Positions 1 through 7,971 of a stretch of DNA of 64,000 bases are shown one piece after another; within the stretch, counting starts at the first letter, position 1, and every line of letters starts with the position of its first letter. Source of the stretch: Bacillus sp. EB01 (GTDB lineage: Bacteria > Bacillota > Bacilli > Bacillales > Cytobacillaceae). The stretch is taken from the NCBI RefSeq assembly GCF_000613125.1, contig NZ_HG964497.1, forward strand, positions 3,541,037-3,605,036, written 5' to 3'. The notes under the pieces were generated by a model. That model was not told the origin of the DNA and made no database searches. It saw only the letters and a program-made list of their open reading frames with translations. The translations under genes and the position numbers were made by a program.

Positions 1-180
1 TCCGCCTCTCCTGAACTCTGATTAATCTGTGAGACCGGCTCTCTTGGATTAATCCGCATCTCCTGAACTCTTTTTAATCTGTGAGACTGGCTCTCTCGGA
101 TTAATCCGCCTCTCCTGAACTCTGATTAATCTGTGAGACCGACTCTCTTGGATTAATCCGCTACTCCTGAACTCTGATAA
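1..180. repeat. Tandem array of a 52-bp unit, about 3.4 copies, cut by the window start
   Basis: Three complete units lie at 1-52, 53-104 and 105-156, with a partial fourth at 157-180. Each begins TCCGC and ends GGATTAA, and they differ at only a few positions. Inside the unit there are two small symmetries: the palindrome GATTAATC, and a near palindrome GAGACCGGCTCTC. No reading frame runs through it. The array continues off the left edge, so the true copy number is unknown. It is not CRISPR-like because the whole unit is conserved and there are no unique spacers. Confidence 0.9.
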
Positions 181-200
181 TTTTTTTGAGGGTAGCCGTT

Positions 201-260
201 GGGCGTAGCGAATGTGATGCGTTCCCAGAGCGTTGATGCCGGCGAAGGCCGGCTTTTTCC
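201..260 (+). promoter_or_regulatory. Leader/terminator-like element, copy 1 of 2
   Basis: A 58-nt segment ends in a GCCGGC-loop-GCCGGC hairpin followed by five T, which looks like an intrinsic terminator. The same 58-nt layout recurs without gaps at 32178-32235, with GGGCG, AATG, GATG and the hairpin conserved. Both copies sit upstream of a plus-strand gene for an envelope protein, here the lipoprotein starting at 376. It could be a terminator of an unannotated transcript, an attenuator, or part of a structured leader. The function is not known to me. Confidence 0.5.
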
Positions 261-375
261 ATAAAGAGCCGTTAGGTACAAATTCCCAATTTTGTTAGTT
301 TTCGTTGCTATTGTTTGAAGGATTAACTCTAATTTTACTATGATTAGTGTGCATACATGTTGAAGGGGTGGAAGG

Positions 376-1284
376 ATGAAGAAGGTAATGCTTTTTGCAC
401 TCGGTCTGTTTGCTATAGCGGGCTTGACGGCTTGCGGTGCGGCAGACAAGGCAGTGGAGGCAGATACGTACAAGCAGCCGAAAATTGAGGCTGTTGAGGT
501 TTCGAAAGAAGAGTATCCAAAGAAAATCGGCGAGCTGCATCAGAAGTTGAATGATGGTTTTAGGGAGATGCAGTATATTGGGACCGAAAAAGATTCAGAG
601 GAGCGTAACAAAAAAGTTGCCGGCCAGATTGATGCGATTCAGGAGGTTGTAAATGGTTATAAGGCCATTAAGGCGCCCGCTGAGTATGCTGACATCCATA
701 CGATGTATCTTGATGCTGCTAAAAGTTATGATGAGGGATTGAGTTTTCTCCGCAAAGGGCTGGCGAATCAGGACAATGAAACGTGGCGAAAGGCGGATAC
801 GCATTTTGCGGATGCCAGCGCAGTATGGAATGAGGCTTTTGCCAAGCTTTCCGAAAAGACATCAGTCCCTCTTGGTGACGGTACGATTACCTCTGAAGAC
901 TTGAAGAATCTTGATAAGTCTGCCGGTATTGACCGTGACGCTGTCCGGAAGAATATTTCCGAGAATGGCCATGAGCTCGTTGGCAAATGGGGCTTTAAAG
1001 GTGCGAAGCCTTCGATTGTTCTCTATGATGATGGTCGATATGAAGGTTACGGAAAAGATGCTTACCCTTCCAAGGACAATGCGTTTATCGGAAAATGGGA
1101 ATGGGACAACAATCGAAAAGTGATTGTGTTTACCAATGAAAAACTGTTCAAGGATGGCAAGGAAACGAAGATGAATCGTCCGACGATGACGATGGAAGTC
1201 TTGAATTTCAGCGATGGCCAGCTGTTCCTGAGAGATGTTGAAGCACTGAATGAATATAGGTACGTGAAAATGGACGGAGAGTAA
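376..1284 (+). CDS. Uncharacterised lipoprotein
   Basis: The 302-residue protein starts with a lipoprotein signal: charged MKK, a hydrophobic core and the lipobox LTAC, so Cys20 would be lipidated and the protein held on the outer face of the membrane. The start has a GTGGAAGG ribosome binding site 5 bases upstream. The mature part is hydrophilic and helix-rich to about residue 175. It is followed by a region with a GKWGFKG and IGKWEW pattern that suggests beta structure. The layout resembles lipoproteins with a C-terminal DUF3994-like part, but I cannot confirm that family. The gene stands alone and ends in a strong terminator. A leader element with its own terminator hairpin lies about 115 bases upstream. 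Confidence 0.8.
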   Translation: MKKVMLFALGLFAIAGLTACGAADKAVEADTYKQPKIEAVEVSKEEYPKKIGELHQKLNDGFREMQYIGTEKDSEERNKKVAGQIDAIQEVVNGYKAIKAPAEYADIHTMYLDAAKSYDEGLSFLRKGLANQDNETWRKADTHFADASAVWNEAFAKLSEKTSVPLGDGTITSEDLKNLDKSAGIDRDAVRKNISENGHELVGKWGFKGAKPSIVLYDDGRYEGYGKDAYPSKDNAFIGKWEWDNNRKVIVFTNEKLFKDGKETKMNRPTMTMEVLNFSDGQLFLRDVEALNEYRYVKMDGE

Positions 1285-1300
1285 TGTTCTGTAATTTGGC

Positions 1301-1330
1301 CCGGTTCCTTTTTGGGGAACTGGTTTTTTT
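1301..1330 (+). terminator. Intrinsic terminator of the lipoprotein gene
   Basis: An 8-bp stem (CCGGTTCC with GGAACTGG, one G-T pair) is followed by seven T, 17 bases after the stop codon. Confidence 0.8.
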
Positions 1331-1543
1331 GTGGTTATTTAGATTGTATGGCATTGATCATTTTGGCTATTTGGCGAAGGCTGGTTGTGTCAGAATGAAA
1401 ATAACGTTGATATAGTTCAAGATGTGGTAGATAAATTTGCTAATAAGGTGGATATACGGGAAAGGAGTGAAACAGGAATATATATTTTGAAATCGGGGGG
1501 ATAAATTTGTGACAACGATCCGATGTTGGCTGCTGATAAACTT

Positions 1544-1579
1544 AAAGGTTGCCTGATTAACTTTTTAGGCAACCTTTTT
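1544..1579 (+). terminator. Intrinsic terminator in the 1285-1695 gap
   Basis: An 11-bp perfect stem (AAAGGTTGCCT with AGGCAACCTTT) runs into a T tract. No convincing gene precedes it. A short open stretch without ATG at about 1385-1503 could be a remnant. The rest of the 411-base gap shows nothing I recognise. Confidence 0.7.
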
Positions 1580-1695
1580 ATGATTACGATTGAATTCCAC
1601 ATTGATTATTAACATCCAACTTTTTTACATAAAGTCAGACATTGAGGATATAATTAACATTATCAATTTATTGACTAAAAGGTTGTTGAGCTGCT

Positions 1696-1869
1696 GTGGA
1701 TAGTATTAATGAGGTTTTGGGTCATTTACGGAATAACTACCTTCTTATAAGTATTGCAGCCGGTTTATTTTTCCTGGCAAAAGCAATAACTGGCTACATT
1801 ACGTATCTGCATTTTGAAAGAAGATTTAAAAGGATTGAAAAGAAACTTGATAAGATACTTCAAAAATAA
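1696..1869 (+). CDS. Small single-pass membrane protein
   Basis: A 57-residue protein starts at GTG, the first possible start because an in-frame TGA lies six bases upstream. Residues about 15-40 are a hydrophobic segment (LLISIAAGLFFLAKAITGYI). The tail is strongly basic and amphipathic (HFERRFKRIEKKLDKIL), so the N-terminus is probably outside and the charged tail in the cytoplasm. The ribosome binding site is weak (AAAAGG, 13 bases upstream). I do not recognise the family. The composition is that of a real short membrane protein rather than chance. Confidence 0.6.
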   Translation: MDSINEVLGHLRNNYLLISIAAGLFFLAKAITGYITYLHFERRFKRIEKKLDKILQK

Positions 1870-1955
1870 GGGATGGAGTTTCGTGCGCCTACTATCCATC
1901 CTTAACCAGAAAGAACGGCTCTTTTATCAAACAATCTCCTCATCCTTTGCTTCCG

Positions 1956-1979
1956 AGACCGCCTGGACCCGGTCTTTTT
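1956..1979 (+). terminator. Short intrinsic terminator
   Basis: The stem AGACCG/CGGTCT is followed by five T, about 90 bases after the small membrane protein gene. Confidence 0.6.
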
Positions 1980-2056
1980 CATACAGTTTATGAAAAAGGC
2001 TGGAAATGTAGTTTTTTACGGACTATGTATAAATTTCTGCTAATGTAAGCCTGTTC

Positions 2057-2251
2057 TTGACAACTTATATTGTATACAAGAATAGAGGTGTATCCGTTTC
2101 TGAAGGAGTCGAACCGAAACCTAACAAATCAGTTAAGCATGTCGTTTAACTTCCTCTTTAAGATGGGGGGAGTTTTTTTATTATGCTGCCAGTAGATGCA
2201 ATTCTCAATTTTTACTCGTACACTTAAAAATAACAAATAGAAACGGATACA
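2057..2251 (+). ncRNA. Possible small RNA bounded by a 13-bp inverted repeat
   Basis: TGTATCCGTTTCT at 2089-2101 returns as its perfect inverse complement at 2239-2251. Between them a stem AACTTCC/GGGAGTT runs into seven T at 2148-2179, a usable terminator. A TTGACA hexamer lies at 2057, but I see no good -10 at the right distance. No open frame with a ribosome binding site is present in this 487-base gap. Alternatives are a remnant of a small mobile element or a regulator site pair. Confidence 0.3.
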
Positions 2252-2356
2252 GTAATCACTTCAAAAAAACTCTTTTAGTTTTAATTTTCTTTTTACATTA
2301 ACATTATACAAACTGGTTGAATATCCTAGGAATTATAGAGAGGAGGGATATGTTAC

Positions 2357-2740
2357 ATGCAAATAAATCCTTATCAAGGCCAAAGTGGATACCAGAATGA
2401 CCAAATGATGCAGTTATGCAGAAATTATATGAACTATCATGTTGTGGGACAGATGACTGACGGTTCACAAGTTGAGGGTATACTCGATGACATGGATCAG
2501 GAAGGTGTGACCATGTTAGTTCCCGAGGATGTTGATGCAGGACAACAAACTAGACAATTTGGAGGGTATTACAATAATTACGGGGATGACTATGACGGCG
2601 GCCGCAGGAGAAGATATCGCCGATACCGTAGACGTCGTTTCCCATACCCAGTTATTAGAGTAGTGTACCCTTATCCGTATTATTACCCACCATACCCACC
2701 ATACCCACCTTATCCTTATGGGTATGACTACGGATATTAG
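2357..2740 (+). CDS. Sm-like/SH3-like small protein with Arg-rich and Pro-Tyr-rich tail
   Basis: The protein has 127 residues and a strong GAGGAGGG site upstream. Residues about 17-60 (NYHVVGQMTDGSQVEGILDD and the following VTMLVPED) have the strand-turn-strand look of a small Sm or SH3 barrel of the kind that binds RNA or surfaces. Residues about 82-95 are almost all Arg and Tyr, and the last 30 are repeats of P-P-Y-P. Tails of this type occur in spore-coat and RNA-associated proteins of Bacillus. A coat or spore-associated role is an inference from composition only. It is a single gene ending in a strong bidirectional terminator. Confidence 0.75.
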   Translation: MQINPYQGQSGYQNDQMMQLCRNYMNYHVVGQMTDGSQVEGILDDMDQEGVTMLVPEDVDAGQQTRQFGGYYNNYGDDYDGGRRRRYRRYRRRRFPYPVIRVVYPYPYYYPPYPPYPPYPYGYDYGY

Positions 2741-2817
2741 ACAACAAGTGTTTAGTATTTATAAAGGTTGGCTCCTTGCCATGAAAGCATTAAAAACTTA
2801 ATAGTATTTCTGATTTA

Positions 2818-2857
2818 AAAAAACAATGCTGTCTATTTCAAGGCAGCATTGTTTTAT
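2818..2857. terminator. Bidirectional terminator between convergent genes
   Basis: A perfect 10-bp stem (AACAATGCTG/CAGCATTGTT) has A tracts on the left and T tracts on the right, so it serves both the plus gene at 2357 and the minus TRAP operon. Confidence 0.85.
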
Positions 2858-2940
2858 TTTACACACGTTCCACCAAATAATGATACTCGTCTCGTATGAA
2901 ACGGGAATGTAAAAAATCAAAGGGTTTCCCCTTCGATTTT

Positions 2941-4920
2941 TTACAATTGCTGCTGTTGCTTCCCAAGTTTTAAGTCTTTATCGGCGTTGCTTTGGAAGAA
3001 CTTTTGATACGCATATATAGCGACCATCAGCACGAAGCCGATAATCGATGTCGTTAACTCCGGTATAACGAGCATGATACCCGCCGCGACAAGGACCATC
3101 CGCAGGAGGATGTTTAATGGTTTGACCCAATAGCCGATCATTCCCGCTCCGACTCCTATCATCCCAATCGTTGAACTTATCATAATTCCAATTGCTCCCG
3201 TCCACTCGGTGTCGATGAGCAGCATTTGCGGCTGGAACACAAATATATAAGGGATAATAAACGCTGCAATCGCCAGCCGGGTCGATTCGAATCCAGTCTT
3301 TAGCGGGTCACTCTTGCCAATTCCCGAGGCGGCAAAAGCAGCCAATGCAACTGGCGGAGTAATGTCAGCCAATATGCCGAAATAAAATACAAACATGTGC
3401 GCAGCCAATAGCGGGAATCCGAGCTCGACCAGCACAGGCGCGGCAATCATTGACGTAATGACATAGTTCGCCGTCGTCGGGACGCCCATTCCCAGAATCA
3501 AACTTGCCACCATCGTCATTACCAATGTGATGAACAAGTTTCCTCCAGCAAGGTCAATCAGTCCGTTGGCAAACTTCAAGCCGATTCCAGTCAAGACAAT
3601 TACTCCAACAATCATACCCGCAGCGGCACAGGCAATCGCTACGCCAAGTGCGGCCCGGGCGCCCGTTTCAAGAGCTTCGAACAAGCCTTTAATCGTCAGC
3701 CTTTTTTCACCTGGCTGAATGAACCCGGTGACAACAGCGATGAACAGGGCATACAGCGCCGCACGCATAGGGCTCATTCCAGTACTCAAGAAATAGATGA
3801 TGGCGACGATTGGCACAAGCAAATATAATCTTGAAAGAACATATTTGCCGGAAGGCAGTTCTTCCTTTGTCAAACCTCTCAGGCCAAGCCTTTTTGCTTC
3901 ATAGTGAGTCATAATCCAAATGCCGACAAAGTAAAGGATTGCGGGAATCGCAGCTGCCTTGACGATTGTCCAATAAGGTATCCCCGTAAATTCCGCCATT
4001 AGGAACGCGGCCGCTCCCATTACCGGGGGCATGATTTGTCCTCCGGTAGATGAAGCCGCTTCAACGCCTCCAGCAAACTCCTTACGGTAGCCAAGTTTCT
4101 TCATCAGCGGGATTGTAAAGGCACCCGATGTAACGACATTCGCAACCGAACTTCCGCTGATTGTTCCTTGAAGCGCACTGGAAAAAATCGTTACTTTTGC
4201 TGGTCCCCCGCTCGCCCTTCCGGCAACGACAAGTGCAAGATCATTAAAATAATCCCCGACACCTGTTTTATCAAGAATCGCCCCAAAGAGTACGAACAAG
4301 AAAATGAACGTCGCTGATACTGCCAGCGGTGTTCCCAAGATTCCCTCAGTCGTGAAATACATATGGGAAAACATCCGTTCAAAGGAAATTCCGCCATGCC
4401 TTAAAAACGATGGGAAGTATTGCCCAAACAATGCATAAACAAGGAATACAGATACAATGATCGTAATCGGCAAGCCGACGACTCTTCGGCATCCTTCAAG
4501 AACCAGGATTATTGCCAGTGCTCCAATGGTGAGATCAAGGGGGGTATTCATTCCAACCCGACTAACGATATCATCAAAGAACAAAAGCCAATACAGGCCG
4601 ACAAATGCTCCTATTGCCGCCAGGAGTATATCATAAATCGGGATTTTCGCTTCGCCGATTTTCTTTTTCGTATATGGAAATAAAAGAAATATTAAACACA
4701 GGACAAACGCAAGATGGATCGACCGCTGGAGCTGTGAGCCAAGCCCGCCAATATATGCAGTGTAAATATGGAAAATGGAAAACGAAATAGCCAGCAGCAC
4801 GACAAATTTATGCGCCAGCCCTTCTAACCTTCTTGTCCCTGCTTCCGGATCGTATTCCGCCAGCAGGTCCTGGAGGTCTTTTTCAGTGAGAGTAGTTTGA
4901 TCCTGTAGCCCTTTATTCAA
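2941..4920 (-). CDS. TRAP transporter, fused DctQM-type permease
   Basis: This is the membrane part of a TAXI-type TRAP transporter, which uses an ion gradient to import substrates brought by the binding protein encoded upstream. About 660 residues with a first hydrophobic block of four helices (DctQ-like) followed by a long block of roughly a dozen helices (DctM-like), as in fused permeases of the COG4666 family. Motifs such as GMGVPTTANYV and the PPVALAAFAASG loop fit DctM. I place the start at TTG 4920 because a perfect AGGAGG lies 10 bases upstream. A longer frame to 4998 is open but lies inside the preceding gene. The start overlaps the DUF1850 stop by 8 bases, so translation is probably coupled. 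The substrate is not visible; TAXI systems often carry carboxylates or glutamate. Confidence 0.93.
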   Translation of the reverse strand: MNKGLQDQTTLTEKDLQDLLAEYDPEAGTRRLEGLAHKFVVLLAISFSIFHIYTAYIGGLGSQLQRSIHLAFVLCLIFLLFPYTKKKIGEAKIPIYDILLAAIGAFVGLYWLLFFDDIVSRVGMNTPLDLTIGALAIILVLEGCRRVVGLPITIIVSVFLVYALFGQYFPSFLRHGGISFERMFSHMYFTTEGILGTPLAVSATFIFLFVLFGAILDKTGVGDYFNDLALVVAGRASGGPAKVTIFSSALQGTISGSSVANVVTSGAFTIPLMKKLGYRKEFAGGVEAASSTGGQIMPPVMGAAAFLMAEFTGIPYWTIVKAAAIPAILYFVGIWIMTHYEAKRLGLRGLTKEELPSGKYVLSRLYLLVPIVAIIYFLSTGMSPMRAALYALFIAVVTGFIQPGEKRLTIKGLFEALETGARAALGVAIACAAAGMIVGVIVLTGIGLKFANGLIDLAGGNLFITLVMTMVASLILGMGVPTTANYVITSMIAAPVLVELGFPLLAAHMFVFYFGILADITPPVALAAFAASGIGKSDPLKTGFESTRLAIAAFIIPYIFVFQPQMLLIDTEWTGAIGIMISSTIGMIGVGAGMIGYWVKPLNILLRMVLVAAGIMLVIPELTTSIIGFVLMVAIYAYQKFFQSNADKDLKLGKQQQQL

Positions 4921-5419
4921 ATTGCAACAACCTCCTAAAAAATGACTGTACTCGGCTTTCGTCTGTAACAGAGAAGCGCACTGATGTACCAGGTTCACTC
5001 AGAGTTTTCAAGGGGATTTCTTCTCCCTCGATAATCAAAGTATGGTTCGCAATAACCTGTCCGATAAACAAATCCATGAACGGAATTTCGCGATTGATGT
5101 TCTCAATGGTGACCTTTCCGTCCTCAGTCTTCATTATCTGTCCTTCTTCAATATCAAAGGGCAAACCAGCCCCGAAAGATTCATAGATTGTAGAATCAAT
5201 CACCAGATTACCATCGCCAATCCGGATAACTTCATCCACTTCGGTTCTTTCCACTGAGTGGGTAAACCTGATCGTAAACAAATCTCCCTGTTCGACAGGC
5301 TTGCTCCACAAAATTTCATTTGTTTTATTTGATGTGATGGCCAGCTCCGGGGTTTGGTTCGCTTGCAGCGACCAAAATAAGAGCGTTAAACCGGCGAGGA
5401 TTGCGGCGTACTTCTTCAT
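4913..5419 (-). CDS. DUF1850 protein of the TRAP operon
   Basis: About 168 residues with a signal anchor (MKKYAAILAGLTLLF) and an extracytoplasmic part containing FTIRFTHSVERTEVDEV, which is typical of DUF1850. Members sit next to TAXI TRAP genes, as here. The biochemical role is unknown, but partnership with the permease or binding protein is likely. The start is uncertain: ATG 5419 gives a clean signal peptide, TTG 5431 adds four residues, and neither has a clear ribosome binding site. Both lie just after a 10-bp hairpin that may affect expression. The stop overlaps the start of the permease gene. Confidence 0.8.
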   Translation of the reverse strand: MKKYAAILAGLTLLFWSLQANQTPELAITSNKTNEILWSKPVEQGDLFTIRFTHSVERTEVDEVIRIGDGNLVIDSTIYESFGAGLPFDIEEGQIMKTEDGKVTIENINREIPFMDLFIGQVIANHTLIIEGEEIPLKTLSEPGTSVRFSVTDESRVQSFFRRLLQFE

Positions 5420-5427
5420 AAAATGAT

Positions 5428-5454
5428 GCAAGGGAGCCTGAATAGCTCCCTTGC
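5428..5454 (-). promoter_or_regulatory. Intergenic hairpin after the TRAP binding-protein gene
   Basis: A perfect 10-bp stem (GCAAGGGAGC/GCTCCCTTGC) with a 7-base loop fills the 45-base gap between binding protein and DUF1850 genes. It lacks a T tract, so it is more likely an mRNA stabiliser or partial attenuator that keeps binding protein in excess than a full terminator. Confidence 0.65.
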
Positions 5455-5464
5455 ATGTGCCCCC

Positions 5465-6430
5465 TTACTGCTTGATGCCCTTCTCATCAAAGTACTTCTT
5501 TGCACCCGGGTGCAGAGGAATGGTCAGTCCTTCAAGAGCTGCTTCTGCCTTGACTTCCTTTCCTTTTGCATGCTTTGCACCTAATTTATCAAGATTTTCA
5601 TAAATTGCTTTTGTAAGGTCATAAACAAAGTCTTCGCTTAAATCGCTGCTGACTGTCAAAGCAGCGAGTACAGCAACAGTTTTTGCATCTTGGTCCTGCC
5701 CTTCGTATGATCCCGCCGGTACAACTTCATCGATGAAGAATGGATAGTCCGATTTCAGCTTGGAGATGATGTCATCGCCAAGGCTTACAACACGGACTTT
5801 CTTTGAGACGGCAATGTCCGACACCGAAGAGTTTGGAACTCCGGATGTAACAAACATTGCATCAATCAAGCCATCTTTAAAGCTGTCGGCTGAATCCGCA
5901 TAGGATTTCAGTTCTTCATCAATATCGTCATAGTCGAGGCCAGCAGCTGCAAGAATCTGCTTGCTGTTTGCTTCGTTTCCGCTTCCTGGTGCCCCGACGG
6001 ATACTTTCTTCCCTTTCAGGTCTTCAATTGTTTGAATATCGCTGTCCGCAGCAACAACGAGCTGAATGATTTCTGGATATAGGGTCGAGATTGCGCTGAT
6101 TCCTTTGAGCTTGTCTTTAAAAACCTCTTTGCCATTCACCGCATAATCGGCAATATCGTTTTGTGTGAACGATACTTGCACATCTCCTTTGGAAAGCAAC
6201 TGCATGTTTTCAACAGAAGCTCCAGTCACCTGTGCGGTTGCCGTAATGTCCATTTCACCTTCCAAGATCTCAGCTATTCCGCCACCAAGCGGATAATAAA
6301 CCCCGCCTGTTCCCCCTGTTGCGATTGTAATCGCTTTCGGATCGGAATCCCCTCCAGAAGAGCTTGAAGAAGAACATCCGGCAACAATTAGAAAAAATAC
6401 TGACATTAACGCAAATAATCCTTTTTTCAT
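5465..6430 (-). CDS. TAXI family TRAP transporter solute-binding lipoprotein
   Basis: The 321-residue extracellular binding protein starts with a lipoprotein signal whose lipobox is VAGC (Cys19), followed by a Ser/Gly linker. The segment ITIATGGTGGVYYPLGGGIA near residues 34-53 is the hallmark of TAXI proteins, and KGKKVSVGAPGSGNEANS near 143-160 is the second typical binding-site loop. It captures substrate and passes it to the fused permease two genes on. It is first in the operon, with an AAGGGGG site before ATG 6430. The 435-base upstream region contains a minus-strand terminator-like hairpin at 6562-6585. Confidence 0.95.
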   Translation of the reverse strand: MKKGLFALMSVFFLIVAGCSSSSSSGGDSDPKAITIATGGTGGVYYPLGGGIAEILEGEMDITATAQVTGASVENMQLLSKGDVQVSFTQNDIADYAVNGKEVFKDKLKGISAISTLYPEIIQLVVAADSDIQTIEDLKGKKVSVGAPGSGNEANSKQILAAAGLDYDDIDEELKSYADSADSFKDGLIDAMFVTSGVPNSSVSDIAVSKKVRVVSLGDDIISKLKSDYPFFIDEVVPAGSYEGQDQDAKTVAVLAALTVSSDLSEDFVYDLTKAIYENLDKLGAKHAKGKEVKAEAALEGLTIPLHPGAKKYFDEKGIKQ

Positions 6431-6555
6431 CTTTATCCCCCTTGTGACTTTTCTAAATATTCCATCATTAACAGTTTAACCACGGCAGTAGCTGGGTGTC
6501 AAACCAGATGTTAGGAGAAGCTAAGAAAAATAAATTTTGGCCAGCATTGGGACAA

Positions 6556-6585
6556 TAAAAAGAGACCGGGAATTTCTTCGGTCTC
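6556..6585 (-). terminator. Terminator-like hairpin in the TRAP operon leader
   Basis: On the minus strand GAGACCG/CGGTCTC is followed by a T-rich run. It lies about 130 bases upstream of the binding-protein ATG and no minus-strand gene precedes it, so it may be a leader attenuator. Confidence 0.55.
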
Positions 6586-6679
6586 CTGCAACAAAAGACT
6601 TTCTAGTAGGCCTTTCTTTTCAGCTATGTGCTAATTTTTATGTTCAAACTTAAGTTTAACCTATATACCGTATTGCAAC

Positions 6680-6720
6680 CTGACTGGTTTGTATGATACC
6701 AATCAGCTTTTTGTTTTTTT
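6680..6720 (+). terminator. Plus-strand terminator without an annotated gene before it
   Basis: CTGACTGGT and ACCAATCAG pair over 9 bp with one mismatch, followed by CTTTTTGTTTTTTT. No plus-strand gene exists between here and the divergent TRAP operon, so a short RNA or a lost gene may end here. Confidence 0.6.
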
Positions 6721-6790
6721 ATAAAATAACTTTCGTACCCTACTGCCATAAATTATTGATATAAAGCGAAGAGTATTTATGGGGTTATAA

Positions 6791-6820
6791 TTCGAAAAAC
6801 ACAATGATTCCTTGTATAAT
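6791..6820 (+). promoter_or_regulatory. Candidate sigma-A promoter of the following two-gene operon
   Basis: A perfect TATAAT at 6815-6820 has a weak -35 (TTCGAA) 18 bases upstream. It lies 45 bases before the start at 6866. Confidence 0.5.
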
Positions 6821-6865
6821 AAAAACTTGTGAATCTATATACAACTTAAGAAGGAGGTATGATTA

Positions 6866-7246
6866 ATGGAATGGACATTAGCCGGATTATTTGTGGTATC
6901 CGCATTACTACTCATTGTTTCTATTCTACGATCAACTCGTGCAGCAAAAGATGAAATCAACCGAATCGATCAGGTTCATATTTCTACTATGGTAGAAATC
7001 CATGCTCTTCAAAATTCAATTAGAAACCTTGAGCTTGACCAGGAAGTATTTATTAAGGCAGCTGGAATCCGGCAGTCTTCAGAGGAATTACTTCTGATGC
7101 GTGAAGTTCTTGACTTATATTATCGTAATTATTCAATTGATAGTATTGCAGAAATGAAAAAGGTTTCTCCTGGTACAATTCAAAACATACTCGCTCCTTA
7201 TCAGAAAGTGCAGGATGAAGGGAGAAAAGTTGCCAATGAGAATTAA
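6866..7246 (+). CDS. Membrane-anchored small protein with HTH-like C-terminus
   Basis: The protein has 126 residues. Residues 1-20 form one membrane segment (WTLAGLFVVSALLLIVSIL). A heptad-like helix follows to about residue 65. The C-terminal 45 residues (LYYRNYSIDSIAEMKKVSPG) read like a helix-turn-helix of the kind used by small DNA-binding proteins. It has a strong AAGGAGG site. The stop overlaps the next gene by 11 bases. The pair resembles the yqzD-yqzC pair of B. subtilis in size and order, which I recall but cannot verify here. Confidence 0.75.
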   Translation: MEWTLAGLFVVSALLLIVSILRSTRAAKDEINRIDQVHISTMVEIHALQNSIRNLELDQEVFIKAAGIRQSSEELLLMREVLDLYYRNYSIDSIAEMKKVSPGTIQNILAPYQKVQDEGRKVANEN

Positions 7247-7718
7247 CTTATTGAGCAGTTTTGCTGCCGCAATGTTTTTAACAACAGCTATTTGCGCAGT
7301 TGTTTACTTCACTGTTGACACACCTAAGGCTTCATCAAAGACTGAAAAAGTTGAAAAAGTCGTATTGTCCGAAGGCGAAATGAAAGGTGAGCTCGAAACG
7401 AAAGGCTATGTCGTGCAAACCAAAGAGGAATACGACAAGACTATAAACGATGCCAAGGCTGCGGCCACAAAACAAACAAAGCCGGCAGAAGCCCCGTCAA
7501 ACGCCAAACCTGTAACCAAAGTAGTTATTAATGTTTCGGATGGTATGACAAGTATCAATGTAGGAAGAGCGTTAGAACAAGCCGGTATAGTCAAGGATGC
7601 TTTTGCTTTTTCAAAGGACATTGAGAAAAAAGGGCTGATGAAAAAGCTGCGTCCTGGAGTATATATGGTAGATAGTTCCATGACATATGACCAGGTTATT
7701 TCTACTATTTTTCGATAG
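7236..7718 (+). CDS. Membrane-anchored MltG/YceG-like protein lacking the catalytic domain
   Basis: About 160 residues. ATG 7236 is preferred to 7215 because GGGAG stands 11 bases upstream and the protein then begins directly with its membrane anchor (LLSSFAAAMFLTTAICAVVY). After a charged linker, the last 65 residues (VINVSDGMTSINVGRALEQA, then LRPGVYMVDSSMTYDQVIST) match the LysM-like subdomain at the start of MltG lytic transglycosylases. The catalytic YceG part is absent, so it is not expected to cut peptidoglycan but may bind it. It is coupled to the upstream gene by overlap and ends at a perfect terminator. Confidence 0.78.
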   Translation: MRINLLSSFAAAMFLTTAICAVVYFTVDTPKASSKTEKVEKVVLSEGEMKGELETKGYVVQTKEEYDKTINDAKAAATKQTKPAEAPSNAKPVTKVVINVSDGMTSINVGRALEQAGIVKDAFAFSKDIEKKGLMKKLRPGVYMVDSSMTYDQVISTIFR

Positions 7719-7736
7719 GTAAATTGAAACATACAT

Positions 7737-7768
7737 AATACTGCAGCAATTGCTGCAGTATTTTTTTT
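7737..7768 (+). terminator. Intrinsic terminator
   Basis: A perfect palindrome (AATACTGCAGC/GCTGCAGTATT) is followed by eight T, 19 bases after the stop. Confidence 0.9.
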
Positions 7769-7971
7769 CCCCTGATAATTTCTTCATAAACAAAATCCAA
7801 GTTGCTGGATTAACCCTCTCGAATGTATCTTCGAAGCAAATAAGTTAACACATGCTGTTTATCTTGTTCGAATAATCTTTTTCGATTAAACAACACTATA
7901 AGAAGAGGGTAAATCTTACATCTCCTTCTCCTATACGATTTCTTGATCAAACTTTTAAGGGATGGGTGACA

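Noticed and set aside
1-180. CRISPR array
   Set aside because: The whole 52-bp unit is conserved and no unique spacers are seen; no cas genes.
1385-1505. Short open stretch (VQDVVDKFANKVDIRERSET)
   Set aside because: Protein-like, but no ATG/GTG start with ribosome site; may be a relic.
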